From CAWCJL01 sp963795775 (GTDB lineage: Bacteria > Acidobacteriota > Terriglobia > Terriglobales > Acidobacteriaceae), in assembly GCA_963795775.1 (NCBI GenBank), contig CAWCJL010000006.1:57058-121057 (forward strand): DNA of 64,000 nucleotides, written 5' to 3'. Under the pieces are notes generated by a model, which searched no databases, was not told where the DNA came from, and worked only from the letters and a program-made list of their open reading frames with translations. A program made the translations under genes and the position numbers. Shown here piece after piece: positions 1 to 9,890 of this stretch (positions are counted from its first letter, which is position 1; each line of letters opens with the position of its first letter).

Positions 1-1015
1 CCGCCCGTTCGCGCTGCACCGCAACTGCTATGCCGGTATCCAGCGCTGGGGCTGGCTCTGGTCCGGCGACGTGTTCTCCACATGGAAAACGCTGGAGACG
101 CAGATCATGATGGGCATCAACGCCGGGCTAAACGGGGTGCCGTTCTGGGGAACCGACATCGGTGGTTTCGTGCCCACGGAGGAGTTCACCGCGGAGCTGT
201 TTGTGCGCTGGTTCCAGTTCGGCTCGTTCTGCCCCTTGTTCCGCTGCCACGGGCGTACCTGGCAACTGCGGCGGCCATGGGGATGGAATACCGGCAGCTA
301 TGGACCTTCGGAGATGGGCCCCGAAGCCGACGCATTTCTGCCCAAGCCGGCAGATCTGCACAACACCGCAGTCGAACCGATCTGCCGGAAGTATCTGGAT
401 CTGCGCTATCGGTTGTTGCCATATCTTTACTCCGCTGCATGGGAGACACACACCACCGGCCTTCCTCTGATCCGCAGCCTTGGGCTCGTCTTTCCGGAGG
501 ATGCGAGGGCCTGGCAGACAGTGGACAGCTACCTTTTCGGTCCAAATCTTCTGGCCGCCCCCGTCTACGAGCGCGGGGCAACGGAGCGCAAGGTATACCT
601 GCCCGCAGGAGGATGGACAGACTTCTGGACCGGAGAGCATCACGCCGGCGGCTCCGAAGTGACGGTCCCCGTTGATCTGGCGACGATGCCGCTCTTTGTG
701 CGCGCCGGCGCCATTCTGCCCACCGGACCTGTCCGCCAGTACAGCGCCGAGCCGAGCACGGAGCCACTGCGGCTCACCGTTTACCCCGGCGCGGACGGGC
801 AGTTTGCCTTGTACGACGATGATGGTCTGAGCTTTGCCTATGAGCAGGGCGACTACTCGCTCGCCCTCTGCGCGTGGAGCGAACGGGCCCGCACGCTGCA
901 GATCACGCCGCGGAAGAGCCGGAGAGGGCCGGGTGTCGAGATCATTGTGGGAGTGGCGGGCGGGGCGTCGAAAACCATTCGCCTCGACGACTCGTCGCAG
1001 ACGATCCAGCTCTGA
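1..1015 (+). CDS. GH31 family alpha-glycosidase (alpha-xylosidase or alpha-glucosidase), 5' partial
   Basis: C-terminal part of a glycoside hydrolase family 31 retaining alpha-glycosidase; the gene starts before the window and is read from base 2 in frame. The stretch WLWSGD (Asp codon 68-70) matches the GH31 block that holds the general acid/base Asp, followed by the conserved GVPFWGTDIGGF and the HGRTW motif lining the sugar site. The nucleophile region (usually about 70 residues earlier) lies outside the window. The C-terminal third is the beta-sandwich region. GH31 covers alpha-glucosidase, alpha-xylosidase and transglycosylases. The downstream pentose-oxidation genes favour alpha-xylosidase by context only. 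The next gene starts 84 bp later on the same strand, so co-transcription is likely. Confidence 0.9.
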   Translation, partial: RPFALHRNCYAGIQRWGWLWSGDVFSTWKTLETQIMMGINAGLNGVPFWGTDIGGFVPTEEFTAELFVRWFQFGSFCPLFRCHGRTWQLRRPWGWNTGSYGPSEMGPEADAFLPKPADLHNTAVEPICRKYLDLRYRLLPYLYSAAWETHTTGLPLIRSLGLVFPEDARAWQTVDSYLFGPNLLAAPVYERGATERKVYLPAGGWTDFWTGEHHAGGSEVTVPVDLATMPLFVRAGAILPTGPVRQYSAEPSTEPLRLTVYPGADGQFALYDDDGLSFAYEQGDYSLALCAWSERARTLQITPRKSRRGPGVEIIVGVAGGASKTIRLDDSSQTIQL

Positions 1016-1099
1016 GCGGCAGCGTAGCCAAAGCTGGTTTTGCGCGGCAGCTTCAGAGCGAGCAAGATTGCAAACGATACGCACGAGGGGAGAGGAAGC

Positions 1100-2668
1100 A
1101 TGGAAGAGATTCTGATTGAGGGGCGCTGGCAGCCTTCCGCCGCATCCGGCAGCTTTCACGCCGCCAACCCGGCAACCGGAGAGCAGCACGCGCGGGAGTT
1201 TCCCATCAGCTCATGGGAAGACTGCGACCGCGCTTTGACGGCGGCGGCGCAGGCCGCAGTGGAACTGCGGTCCGTGGACGGCGAGCAGATCGCGCGTTTC
1301 CTTGAGGGCTACGCCGAAGCCATTGAGAATCGCGCGGAGGAGATCGCGGCACTCGCGAACAGCGAAACGGCGTTGCCGGTATCGCCGCGCCTGCGAGACG
1401 TGGAACTGCCGCGCACCACGGCGCAGCTTCGCCAGGCGGCCGCGGCGGCGCGGGAGGGTTCGTGGTCGCAGGCCGTGATCGACACCAGGAACAACATCCG
1501 TTCCTATCTCGCGCCGATCGGGCCCGTCGTCGTACTCGGCCCGAATAACTTTCCGCTTGCCTTCAACGGCATCTCGGGTGGTGATTTCGCGGCTGCCATC
1601 GCGGCGGGAAATCCGGTGATCGCGAAGGCACATCCGCTGCATCCTGCAACCAGCCAGGCGCTCGCCGAGTGCGCCCTGAGCGCGCTACAGCGTTCCGGCC
1701 TGCCCGCAGCTACGGTGCAAATGCTTTACCACTTCGGCAATGACGATGGCCTGCGTCTCGTGGCGGACCCGCGCGTCGGAGCTTCCGCATTTACCGGAAG
1801 CCGGGCTGCGGGGCTGAGTCTGAAGCAGGCGGCAGACCGCGCTGGGAAGCCGATCTATCTGGAGATGTCAAGCCTGAACCCGGTCGTTCTGCTGCCGGGT
1901 GCGTTGCAGGAGAGAGGCGACGCGCTGGTGAAAGAGGTGGCCGACAGCGGATTGGCAGCAGCGGGGCAGTTCTGCACCAGCCCGAATCTGCTGTTTCTTC
2001 TCAATGGCGCGGAGGCGCAGCGCTTTGCTGAAGGCCTGCGGCTCGCGTATAAGGAGCGTTCTCCGGGGCCGCTGCTTTCCCGCACAACGCTCGACCATCT
2101 GGAGCGCGGGGTGCAGCAATTGGTTGAATCCGGTGCGGCGGTGCTGACCGGGGGCGGCTCTGCCCTCAAGACGGACAGTTTCTGCTATCCCAACACCGTA
2201 TTGCAGACGAGCGGGCGCGAATTTATCCGGAGCGGAGAGGCGCTGCAGCAGGAAGCCTTCGGGAATGTCATCACGCTGGTGCTTTGCGATGACCTGTCGG
2301 ACATGAAGCGCGCGCTGCAATCCCTGGATGGCAACCTTACGGGCTCCGTGTACTCGCACACTGGACGAGGAGACGAAGCTGCTTATGGGGAAGTCGCGGC
2401 GGCGTTGCGCACGAAGGTCGGCCGCCTGCTGAACGACAAGATGCCGACCGGCGTTGCGCTCAGTCCAGCTATGAATCATGGCGGGCCATTTCCCGCGACC
2501 GGTCATCCGGGGTTCACTGCGGTCGGCATTCCACGATCCATCCATCGGTTTGCGATGTTGGAGTGCTACGACAATGTCCGCCAGGAGCGGTTGCCGGCAA
2601 TGCTGCGGGACGCAGCGCCCAGCGCATCCGCATGGCGCAATGTGGACGGAGCATGGGTCCGCGGATGA
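1100..2668 (+). CDS. 2-oxoglutarate semialdehyde (2,5-dioxovalerate) dehydrogenase
   Basis: Aldehyde dehydrogenase of 522 residues resembling the type III alpha-ketoglutaric semialdehyde dehydrogenases, which oxidise 2,5-dioxopentanoate to 2-oxoglutarate with NAD(P)+ in the cytoplasm. This is the last step of the Weimberg and related pentose or sugar-acid routes. Visible are the substrate/cofactor loop GPNNFPLAF near residue 147, catalytic Glu255 in LEMSSLNP and nucleophile Cys292 in GQFCTSP, correctly spaced. The start at 1100 is chosen because a purine-rich GAGGGGAGAGG sits just upstream; a longer in-frame reading from 1040 has no such site. It follows the GH31 gene and precedes the receptor. 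The other pathway genes are at 11-14 kb and 52.9 kb. A general aldehyde dehydrogenase is the alternative. Confidence 0.88.
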   Translation: MEEILIEGRWQPSAASGSFHAANPATGEQHAREFPISSWEDCDRALTAAAQAAVELRSVDGEQIARFLEGYAEAIENRAEEIAALANSETALPVSPRLRDVELPRTTAQLRQAAAAAREGSWSQAVIDTRNNIRSYLAPIGPVVVLGPNNFPLAFNGISGGDFAAAIAAGNPVIAKAHPLHPATSQALAECALSALQRSGLPAATVQMLYHFGNDDGLRLVADPRVGASAFTGSRAAGLSLKQAADRAGKPIYLEMSSLNPVVLLPGALQERGDALVKEVADSGLAAAGQFCTSPNLLFLLNGAEAQRFAEGLRLAYKERSPGPLLSRTTLDHLERGVQQLVESGAAVLTGGGSALKTDSFCYPNTVLQTSGREFIRSGEALQQEAFGNVITLVLCDDLSDMKRALQSLDGNLTGSVYSHTGRGDEAAYGEVAAALRTKVGRLLNDKMPTGVALSPAMNHGGPFPATGHPGFTAVGIPRSIHRFAMLECYDNVRQERLPAMLRDAAPSASAWRNVDGAWVRG

Positions 2669-2756
2669 GTTGAACCAGATTGGTGGCACCCGGCCAGTGC
2701 CGAAAATTCCTGAGAAAGGGGCCTTAACCGGCCTTGGATTTCAATTGCTTTGGCAG

Positions 2757-2785
2757 TTGACATGGAAATGTATACAACATAGTAT
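2757..2785 (+). promoter_or_regulatory. sigma70-type promoter for the receptor gene, with internal palindrome
   Basis: A perfect -35 TTGACA (2757-2762) and a -10 TAGTAT (2780-2785) are separated by exactly 17 bp. The spacer holds the palindrome TGTATACA (2769-2776), similar to the core of FadR-subfamily GntR operators. It also holds the 13-mer ATGGAAATGTATA (2762-2774), which recurs inverted upstream of the fucosidase gene. About 135 bp of leader separates the promoter from the receptor start. The elements are seen; the binding protein is unknown. Confidence 0.65.
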
Positions 2786-2921
2786 TTTCGCGTTCCGAGT
2801 GGGGCTCTTTTCACGGACGCAGAATCCGGCTCGTGCAGGCGTTAACCGGCCTGGAATGGGAAAAAGGACGAAAAGTGCGCTCGGCCAGGTCGGGATCGAT
2901 AACAGCTTTCGGGAGGCTTCT

Positions 2922-5900
2922 ATGGTTCGCTTCAGTAGGGCATTGTTCCGTCGGCTTGCATGCTTGCTGCCGCTGTTGACCGTCGCGGCATTTGCGCAGT
3001 TCTCGAGCGGCGTTCAGGGCAACGTAACCGACCCCTCGGGTGCAGCCGTTCCGCAGGTCACCGTCACTCTGACGAACACCGCGACGAATGTCAGTAGGAC
3101 CGCGACGACCGACACCGGCGGCGTTTACCGTTTCACCAGCCTGGCACCCGGCTCGTACACCGTTTCGGCGCGCGCCACCGGCTTTTCTCAGGCAACGGTC
3201 TCTTTTCAATTGCAGACCGCCGAAAATCGCGACGTGCCTATTACGCTTGCGATCGGGGATGTCGCCACGAACGTGCAGGTGACCACGCAGGCGCCGCTGC
3301 TGGACACCTCGGACAGCCGTCTGCAGTACACGTTCTCCACGGAAGCGCTCGGCGCTCTTCCTCTCGCTACACGAAATCCGACGGCCCTGGTCGGTGTCAC
3401 GCCCGGTGTGACCGGCGCGCTGGATGCGCAGCAGAACCTGAATAACTACCCCGAGAACTTTATCGATTCCAGCGCCAACGGCAAGGGGGAGAACGGCAAC
3501 CTGTACATCGTGGACGGCCTCGACGTCACCAGCAATGTGCGGCCTGGCGTGGTGAACTTAACCCCCGGCGCTGACGCCATTCAGGAAGTGGCCGTCCAGA
3601 CCAACACCTACAGCGTGGAATACGGCCGTGGCAGCGGCATCGAAACGCGCATGACCACCAAATCCGGCACCGACCAGTTTCACGGGTTTGCCAGCGACTA
3701 TTACACCTATCAGGGCTTTGCGGCGCGCGGTGAGTTCGGCCCCAACCATCACGATGTTCCCAACACGCCGCCATACCACACCAACAACGCGGCGTTCGGC
3801 GTAGGCGGCCCCATCTGGCGCGACAAAAAGTTCTTCTTCTTCGGCACCTACCAGCCCTACCACAATGAGGGATCCAGCTTCGGTCCTGTCTACTATGAGG
3901 ATCCTGCGTTCACCGCTTTTGCCCAGCAGACGCGGCCGGCCAGTCCCGAGGTGGCGCTGCTCACCAAGTATCCGGTGGGCTCTGTAGCAGGCGCAAGGGT
4001 CTTTCAAACAGCGTCCGATCCCGGCCTGAATCTGGGCGGGGCATGCGGAACCGCCGCCACCGACAATATCCCGTGCACCTTACCCGTCATCGATACCGCG
4101 ACATTCAATTCCGCCGGCAGCACGGATGCCAAGCAGTACAGCGTTCGCATCGACAAGGACTGGGACAAGGATCGCCTCTACGGTGATTTCATTCGCAACA
4201 CTGTATCGACGGTGGGCACCAATCCCCGTCCTGCATTCCGCACGATAAACAATTATTACGGACTGGCTTTCCAGGGCAACGAGACGCACACCTTCGGTCC
4301 CAACCTGCTGAACGAAGGCATTTTTGCTTACAACCGCATCGAGGGCATTGCCCCGGCGTCCGGCACATTCAGCGTGCCCGTCGTCAATGTGGGCGGGTTG
4401 GGACAAGGCTTCGGCGCCGGCTTTGCCGAAGGCGATTACTACCAGCACAGCTACCACTGGCGCGACGTGGTGAGCTATATCCATGGCTCGCATAGCTTCA
4501 GGTTTGGCTATGACGGCTGGCACGGCGACGATACGGCCATCTTCCAGGGCCCGTACGGTCAGCCGACTTTCAACTACAACAACCTCATCGACCTCATCAA
4601 TGACCATCCCTACAACGAGACGAGCCTCTCTTACAACTTCCTGACGGGCGCGCCGCAACCCGGCAATTACGGCTTTTCTGAGACGACGACCGCCTTCTTC
4701 GCCCAGGACACCTGGAAAGCGACCAAGCGGCTGACGCTCAACTACGGCCTGCGGTATGACAACTATGGCAATCCCTACCCATCGCTCAAAGGAACCATTT
4801 CCGCCCCATTCCACCGGGGAAGCGGGTCCACCTTCCAGCAGCAAATCGCCAACGGCTTTACCAAGGTGCAGTCGAACGCATTAAACCAAAGCATCAACTG
4901 GAACTTTGCTCCGCGTGTTGGGGCTGCGTGGGACATTACCGGCAATGGCAACTGGGTCTTTAACGGCGGCTTCGGTATCTACCATGACATGATCACGCTG
5001 GGAAATATGGCAGACATCCTGAAGGGGAATCCGCCAAACTGGACAGCGCCCACGTTTTACAACGACGGCTCGACCGCTCCGCCGATCTTTGGTTTCGGAA
5101 CAAAGGACACCTACCCCTTCGGGTTCCCCTACCCCGCATACGTCGGCAAGCCTCTGGACGCAAAAGGCGGACAGGTCGGATCGGAGATATCGATCGGTGC
5201 GGTGGACGTCAACGTTCATTCGCCGACGAGTTATAACTGGTCTGCCGGTATCCAGCGCTCGCTCACGCGTAATGTGGTGGCCTCCGCATCCTATGTCGGA
5301 TCCCACACGGGTGGCATCCTGCTGGCGGGCCTGAACCAGGGAGCCAATCAGTTCGGCTATGACGTCAATGCATTTCCTGGCGACCTGATCGCACACACTT
5401 CCTGCGCTGCATCGGTAGATCCAGTCACCGGCCAGGTCACCGATAACTGCACTGCATTTCGGACCAGGCTCAACACCAGCTTCGGAACGATCAACTACGC
5501 TTACAACACAGCCCGCGCAAACTACTATGCCTTCATTTTCGGTGTGCGAGGACGCTTTGGACACAATGCGTTCCTGACCGCGTCCTATACCCGTTCATCG
5601 GCGAAGGACGACGCCACTTACTATGCGCCCACCGCGACGTTTGACCAGAATCGCTTTTACGGGAACTCGTCCTATGATTTCCCCAACCGGTTCTCGTTCG
5701 GCGGCTCCTATCAAGTGCCAGGCATCCACTCCGGAAATGGCTTTGCAGGCCGTCTGACTGGCGGCTGGGCACTGGGCGGCACCATAACGTTGCAGTCTGG
5801 CCCACCGCTGTTCCTCCACACAAACGCTTCCTACCAGGTGGAGCGCATCAATCCGCTGCTACCTGTATCTCCCTCAAACCTGCGGTACCTGCCGGGCAGT

Positions 5901-6323
5901 GGGGATTTCAGCGGCAGCGGCTATAACTACGATTTGCCTGACGTGAACCCGAAGGCAAGTATCTCTCACTCGCGGCGGGCTTACCGCAACGGCGTATTTC
6001 CAGGGTGCACCAACCTGGCCGCTACCTGCGGAGATTTCACCACGCCAGCTTTTGGGCAACTTGGCAATGAAAGGGTAACCGACCAGTTCAGAGGGCCTGG
6101 CTTCGCTCAGACAGACGCCAGTCTTAAGAAGACTACCAAGATATTCGAGCGGCTCGACCTCGATTTGCGACTCGATGCTTTCAATCTCTTCAACCAAGTG
6201 AATTTTTCCGATCCGAATGGTATCGGCATTCTGGACTCGAATTTCCAGGATGCGAACTTCGGACAGGCTTACGCGACGCACACTGCACGTTATCTGCAAA
6301 TCGGAGCGACCCTGACTTTCTGA
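2922..6323 (+). CDS. TonB-dependent receptor, Oar-like, with carboxypeptidase regulatory-like domain
   Basis: Outer-membrane receptor of 1133 residues. It has an N-terminal signal peptide ending near FAQ (about residue 25), a carboxypeptidase-regulatory-like beta-sandwich at about 28-110 (GNVTDPSGAAVPQVTVTLTN), a plug region at about 120-260, then a long beta-barrel ending in the outer-membrane-type terminal Phe (IGATLTF). This family is strongly expanded in Acidobacteria and is thought to import oligosaccharides or other large substrates using TonB energy. The start at 2922 has GGGAGG 5 bp upstream and a proper signal peptide; the reading frame is open further upstream, into the end of the dehydrogenase, but that part lacks coding character. 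It has its own promoter (2757-2785) and terminator (6342-6376). The ligand is unknown; the neighbouring GH31 and pentose genes suggest plant sugars. Confidence 0.92.
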   Translation: MVRFSRALFRRLACLLPLLTVAAFAQFSSGVQGNVTDPSGAAVPQVTVTLTNTATNVSRTATTDTGGVYRFTSLAPGSYTVSARATGFSQATVSFQLQTAENRDVPITLAIGDVATNVQVTTQAPLLDTSDSRLQYTFSTEALGALPLATRNPTALVGVTPGVTGALDAQQNLNNYPENFIDSSANGKGENGNLYIVDGLDVTSNVRPGVVNLTPGADAIQEVAVQTNTYSVEYGRGSGIETRMTTKSGTDQFHGFASDYYTYQGFAARGEFGPNHHDVPNTPPYHTNNAAFGVGGPIWRDKKFFFFGTYQPYHNEGSSFGPVYYEDPAFTAFAQQTRPASPEVALLTKYPVGSVAGARVFQTASDPGLNLGGACGTAATDNIPCTLPVIDTATFNSAGSTDAKQYSVRIDKDWDKDRLYGDFIRNTVSTVGTNPRPAFRTINNYYGLAFQGNETHTFGPNLLNEGIFAYNRIEGIAPASGTFSVPVVNVGGLGQGFGAGFAEGDYYQHSYHWRDVVSYIHGSHSFRFGYDGWHGDDTAIFQGPYGQPTFNYNNLIDLINDHPYNETSLSYNFLTGAPQPGNYGFSETTTAFFAQDTWKATKRLTLNYGLRYDNYGNPYPSLKGTISAPFHRGSGSTFQQQIANGFTKVQSNALNQSINWNFAPRVGAAWDITGNGNWVFNGGFGIYHDMITLGNMADILKGNPPNWTAPTFYNDGSTAPPIFGFGTKDTYPFGFPYPAYVGKPLDAKGGQVGSEISIGAVDVNVHSPTSYNWSAGIQRSLTRNVVASASYVGSHTGGILLAGLNQGANQFGYDVNAFPGDLIAHTSCAASVDPVTGQVTDNCTAFRTRLNTSFGTINYAYNTARANYYAFIFGVRGRFGHNAFLTASYTRSSAKDDATYYAPTATFDQNRFYGNSSYDFPNRFSFGGSYQVPGIHSGNGFAGRLTGGWALGGTITLQSGPPLFLHTNASYQVERINPLLPVSPSNLRYLPGSGDFSGSGYNYDLPDVNPKASISHSRRAYRNGVFPGCTNLAATCGDFTTPAFGQLGNERVTDQFRGPGFAQTDASLKKTTKIFERLDLDLRLDAFNLFNQVNFSDPNGIGILDSNFQDANFGQAYATHTARYLQIGATLTF

Positions 6324-6341
6324 TTCCTGACTTGCATGACC

Positions 6342-6376
6342 AGAATGGGCTTCCATCCGGAGCCCATTCTCTTTTT
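6342..6376 (+). terminator. rho-independent terminator after the receptor gene
   Basis: A perfect 10-bp stem, AGAATGGGCT (6342-6351) and AGCCCATTCT (6361-6370), encloses a 9-nt loop and is followed by CTTTTT (6371-6376). It lies 18 bp after the receptor stop codon. Confidence 0.88.
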
Positions 6377-6411
6377 CGGTAGCCGGTTCTGCTGTGCGAC
6401 ACTGGATTCCC

Positions 6412-7959
6412 ATGCTGTTGCGTCTTACCTGGCGAGCACGTTCCGCATCGTTTCGGACACGGTGCCGTGCCTTCACAGAATTGATCTTGTTCTCCACTCT
6501 CCTGTGTGTTCCTCCGTGCGTAGGCCAGTCAACCGCCGGGACAGGCGGGGACCCCGTGCCGGAGATCGCGCGCGCACTGCAGACGCATCAGTTCCCGGTT
6601 GCGGAGCACCTCGCTGCGGCCGCACTGCAGCAGTCGCCGCGCGATCCGAGGCTGTGGACGCTGCAAGCAATCGCCTATGCCAGTCTCGGCAGGCAAGCAC
6701 AGGCACTGCAGTCCTACCACCATGCGCTCCGGCTTGCGCCGGAGTACCTGCCCGCCCTGCAGGGTGCGGCCCAGTTGGAATACGCCACACGGAATCCCGC
6801 GGCGGAGAATTTGCTCCTGCGTGTGCTCAAGCTGCGGCCGCAGGATCAGGTGACGCACGCCATGCTTGGCGCCATCGCGTTCCGTAAAGGAGATTGCCCC
6901 GCTGCCGTCGAGCACTTCGATCAGGCGCAGCAGGTTGTAGGCGCCCAGCCGGAGGCGCTCACCGAGCTCAGTTCCTGCCTGGTTAAGCTCTCTCGTTTCG
7001 ATGAAGCTGCCGTCGTCTTCGAACGCCTGCTGGAATTCAATCCGCAGAGCAGTGCAGCCCGCTACAACCTTGCACTTGCGGATTGGCGTGCAGGACATTT
7101 CCCGGACGCACAGCGGGTTCTCGAGCCGGCCCTCGAGGGCGACCACCCTGCAGAAGACGACCTGACCCTGGGAGCACAGATTGCTGAGGCGCAAGGGAAC
7201 ACCGAGCGAGCTTTGGAACTGCTGCGGAGAGCCATTCTCCTTGAGCCCAGAGACAAAGATGCGTATCTTGACTTCGCAAATCTCGCCTACCAGCACGCGT
7301 CCATTCAGGTAGGTCTCGACATAGTGAACCTCGGGCTGAAGCAGCTGCCAGACGAGGCAGAACTCTACTTTGCGCGCGGCGTTCTCTTATGTCAGATCGG
7401 TAAGGTGGAGCAGGCCTTCGCTGATTTCAACAAGGCAAACCAGCTTGATCCGAAGTTGTCCTTCGTCGGCGTCGCTCAGGGAATCGCTCAGTCGCAGTCA
7501 CACAATTCGGCAGCGGCGCTGGCCAAGTTGCGGGAACAGGTCAAGCTGCATCCGGATGACGCGTTTGCTTCCTACCTGCTCGCGGAAGCACTTTCCGAAG
7601 AGGGCAAGCCTGCCGGAACTCCGGAATATCGCGAAGAGATCGAAGCGGCGCACCGCGCCGTTCACCTGGACCCGAAGCGGATCGAGGCGCACGACCTCCT
7701 CGCATCCATTTATCTGCAATCCGGCGACACCAAAGATGCAATCGACGAGAGCCAGGCGGCGCTGGCGATCAATCCCAAGGACGCACAGGCCTTGTATCAT
7801 CTCGTCCTCGCGGTCCGCAAAACGGATCGTAAGGACGAACTGCCCGGATTGCTGAAGCGCTTGATGGAAGCACGCAAGGAAGCGGAGACAGAGGCGGAAC
7901 AACACAGGCCACACAAGCTGGTGGAATCTCCAGCTACTGGAAGTGCGGGGCCGGCATAG
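6412..7959 (+). CDS. secreted tetratricopeptide (TPR) repeat protein
   Basis: Protein of about 515 residues with a hydrophobic N-terminal segment (LILFSTLLCVPPCVG) that looks like a signal peptide or anchor, followed by tandem TPR-like helix pairs along almost its full length (for example PRDPRLWTLQAIAYASLGR and IEAHDLLASIYLQSGDTKDA). TPR arrays are protein-binding scaffolds. Acidobacterial receptors are often followed by such proteins, but this one lies behind a terminator and may be separately transcribed. No ribosome-binding site decides the start: ATG 6412 and GTG 6394 are both possible. The specific role is unknown. It converges on the membrane-protein gene ending at 7999. Confidence 0.8.
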   Translation: MLLRLTWRARSASFRTRCRAFTELILFSTLLCVPPCVGQSTAGTGGDPVPEIARALQTHQFPVAEHLAAAALQQSPRDPRLWTLQAIAYASLGRQAQALQSYHHALRLAPEYLPALQGAAQLEYATRNPAAENLLLRVLKLRPQDQVTHAMLGAIAFRKGDCPAAVEHFDQAQQVVGAQPEALTELSSCLVKLSRFDEAAVVFERLLEFNPQSSAARYNLALADWRAGHFPDAQRVLEPALEGDHPAEDDLTLGAQIAEAQGNTERALELLRRAILLEPRDKDAYLDFANLAYQHASIQVGLDIVNLGLKQLPDEAELYFARGVLLCQIGKVEQAFADFNKANQLDPKLSFVGVAQGIAQSQSHNSAAALAKLREQVKLHPDDAFASYLLAEALSEEGKPAGTPEYREEIEAAHRAVHLDPKRIEAHDLLASIYLQSGDTKDAIDESQAALAINPKDAQALYHLVLAVRKTDRKDELPGLLKRLMEARKEAETEAEQHRPHKLVESPATGSAGPA

Positions 7960-7998
7960 CGAACCACAGCAAACGGCTTTTCTGCCGTGCTCGCATTC

Positions 7999-8820
7999 CT
8001 AGGTGGTTGACAGCTCCGCTCCTTCTTCGCCTGCCTCGCCTGGAGCTGAAGCTGATTGCATTGCGAGCCAACCGGCAAACATCCATGCAGCTCCCACCGC
8101 AGTCAGGTTGTAGGCATCTCCGCCCCAGGCCGTATGGTCGTGCGGAGCTGCAAGTATTCTTGGTGTTAGTACCACGAGGCTGAATACAAGCAGCATGAGC
8201 CCGAGAAGCTGCGCCCCCAGAACATCCCAAATCCCCGAGATGATGGCTAGCCCGGCGAGCACGAAGGCGATCCCGGTGAGCACCGTCCAGAAAGCTCCGC
8301 CGAATGGCATCCACTGCGGAACCATTGGCGCAACCGCCTGGACAGCGGTGAGGTGTGCCAGACCAAAGTCAATGCAACAGAGTCCAAAAATCCAGCGGGC
8401 GACCCGGCTTGCAGATATGGAAAGCGGCCCGCGCCTGCGGAGGGAGGCCCAGACCACTGCCGCGGCGACGGCGAGTATAAGTTGCTGTCCGACTCCAGCG
8501 AGGACGCCAATGTAGACCGCGGGATGGTGTCCCAGGAAATGCGGCGCCGTGTAGACGCGCGGCAGCGGAAAAGCAGCAAAAATGGCGTACAAGATGGCCA
8601 GGGCGGCTGCGCCGGCTTGCGCCGTCCGGCGCATAGTGATGGCCACGCCTCCCACGATGAGCCAAAGGGCGGCAATATAGGCCAGGATCGCGAGCCCGGG
8701 AATGTGGTCGCCCCAGGCCTGGATGGGCTGGTGAGCAGGCTCGAACTCACCCCAGACCAGGTTCAGGATACCGGCAGCAATGGATGCAATGCCAAATACG
8801 AATATGCCGAGTCTCATCAT
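7999..8820 (-). CDS. DoxX-like multi-pass membrane protein
   Basis: Integral membrane protein of 273 residues with about eight hydrophobic helices in two similar halves. The second half carries LCCIDFGLAHL and VPQWMPFGGAFWTVLTG, a pattern seen in DoxX/DoxD-like proteins of unknown function. A paralogue with the same signature motifs lies at 21834-22661. The start is ATG 8820 or 8817 (two adjacent ATG codons). It lies 136 bp downstream of the methyltransferase on the same strand and may share its transcript. No catalytic motif is visible, so the function is not assigned. Confidence 0.75.
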   Translation of the reverse strand: MMRLGIFVFGIASIAAGILNLVWGEFEPAHQPIQAWGDHIPGLAILAYIAALWLIVGGVAITMRRTAQAGAAALAILYAIFAAFPLPRVYTAPHFLGHHPAVYIGVLAGVGQQLILAVAAAVVWASLRRRGPLSISASRVARWIFGLCCIDFGLAHLTAVQAVAPMVPQWMPFGGAFWTVLTGIAFVLAGLAIISGIWDVLGAQLLGLMLLVFSLVVLTPRILAAPHDHTAWGGDAYNLTAVGAAWMFAGWLAMQSASAPGEAGEEGAELSTT

Positions 8821-8956
8821 GGAGTTAACGTGGCGGCCTTTGAGATGAACGCATAGAGGTGCCGCTCGATTGTACTGGTGTTTCGCCGCAATCAGGCACG
8901 GAGCGGGCGAGAGGTGCGCTGGGGCAGGGCACCCACCTGCGGCGTTAGCTCGAGCC

Positions 8957-9574
8957 TCAATCGTGCCGCGTGGACGGCTCCGCCGGTATAGTGCGCTGCC
9001 GCGACAGACAGAACCACGCCTTTGCGTTGATACCCCGGAACTCAGACGACCGCAACTCCACGATCTCCAGCGCAGGCTCGATGGCGACGGTGACCTCGCG
9101 TGCCGACCGGCGCGGCGGACCGACCTCGCGCGGCGGGCCTTCAGTGCTGCCGATCAAGCTCAGCCACAAGCCGCCCGGTGCCAATACGGCAGCGACTCGT
9201 GCCGCGAACTGCTCTCTTTCCCCTGGTTCATCGAACATATGAAAACAACCGCGGTCGAACACGAACTGGAATGGCCCGCCGGGCGGTGGGGCGGCGAGAA
9301 AATCGCACACAGCGAAGCGGCAGCGCAGAGCGCGTCCCTCCATTTTGGCCTGTGCTCTCTCGACCGCGAGCGGCGCGATATCCACCCCGAGTACATCGAA
9401 GCTGCGTTCCGCCAACCAAATTGCATTCGTACCAGTACCAGCGCCGATATCGAGCGCCGAGCCTGGCGTGACCGCGTCCGAAGTGACGAACTCCACCAGC
9501 AGAGGCTCTGGTTGCCCGGTGTCCCAGGGCAACTGTCCCGAGGCATAACTCTCATTCCATGAGGGGTGTGGCAT
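8957..9574 (-). CDS. class I SAM-dependent methyltransferase
   Basis: Cytoplasmic methyltransferase of 205 residues. The SAM-binding motif I LDIGAGTGTNAIWLA lies at about residues 48-62, an acidic residue ends the next strand (VLGVDIAPLA), and VFDRGCFHMF matches the post-II region of thiopurine/tellurite-methyltransferase-like enzymes. The N-terminal WNESYASGQLPWDTG also matches that group (typically W...Y..G..PWDtg). The start ATG 9574 fits the family N-terminus. The open frame continues upstream to about 9928, but that extension is Arg/Pro/Ser-rich and looks non-coding. It is transcribed divergently from the MFS gene. The substrate is unknown; detoxification of thiol or chalcogen compounds is plausible from the family. 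Confidence 0.8.
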   Translation of the reverse strand: MPHPSWNESYASGQLPWDTGQPEPLLVEFVTSDAVTPGSALDIGAGTGTNAIWLAERSFDVLGVDIAPLAVERAQAKMEGRALRCRFAVCDFLAAPPPGGPFQFVFDRGCFHMFDEPGEREQFAARVAAVLAPGGLWLSLIGSTEGPPREVGPPRRSAREVTVAIEPALEIVELRSSEFRGINAKAWFCLSRQRTIPAEPSTRHD

Positions 9575-9890
9575 CTCCACGAGTCTAACCCTATCCGCAA
9601 GCTGTACAGAACCGGTTTCATGTTCCGTAAGGGACCGGAGCTCCAGATTCGGCTCGCCGGATGCATTGGCAATTGTCAATCCTCGAGGATGAGGATCCCG
9701 GACCGGACGCCATCCGGGGCGGACCGAACGAGCATTTCCCGAAGTTCGCCACGCGATCCGGCGCACTGAGTTGGGCGGGCGCGGCGCGCGAAGACAGCGC
9801 GGTCTGGTCGCAGTAATATGGCGTGGCGCGTATTTTGAGCAATTCCTTGTGCCGATCCGGCATATTTTTCGATGACAGGAGGACAGCTTC
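9575..9890. other. divergent intergenic region (methyltransferase / MFS operon)
   Basis: This 316-bp gap separates two divergent genes and must hold both promoters. No convincing -35/-10 pair or operator palindrome was found by eye. The MFS ribosome-binding site AGGAGG lies at its right edge. Confidence 0.5.

Noticed and set aside
3523..5823. Long minus-strand open frames inside the receptor genes
   Set aside because: They are antisense shadows caused by codon bias; the plus-strand receptor has clear domain content throughout.
7974..7989. ACGGC-TTTTCT-GCCGT hairpin as a terminator between convergent genes
   Set aside because: Only a 5-bp stem and no T-tract; too weak to call.
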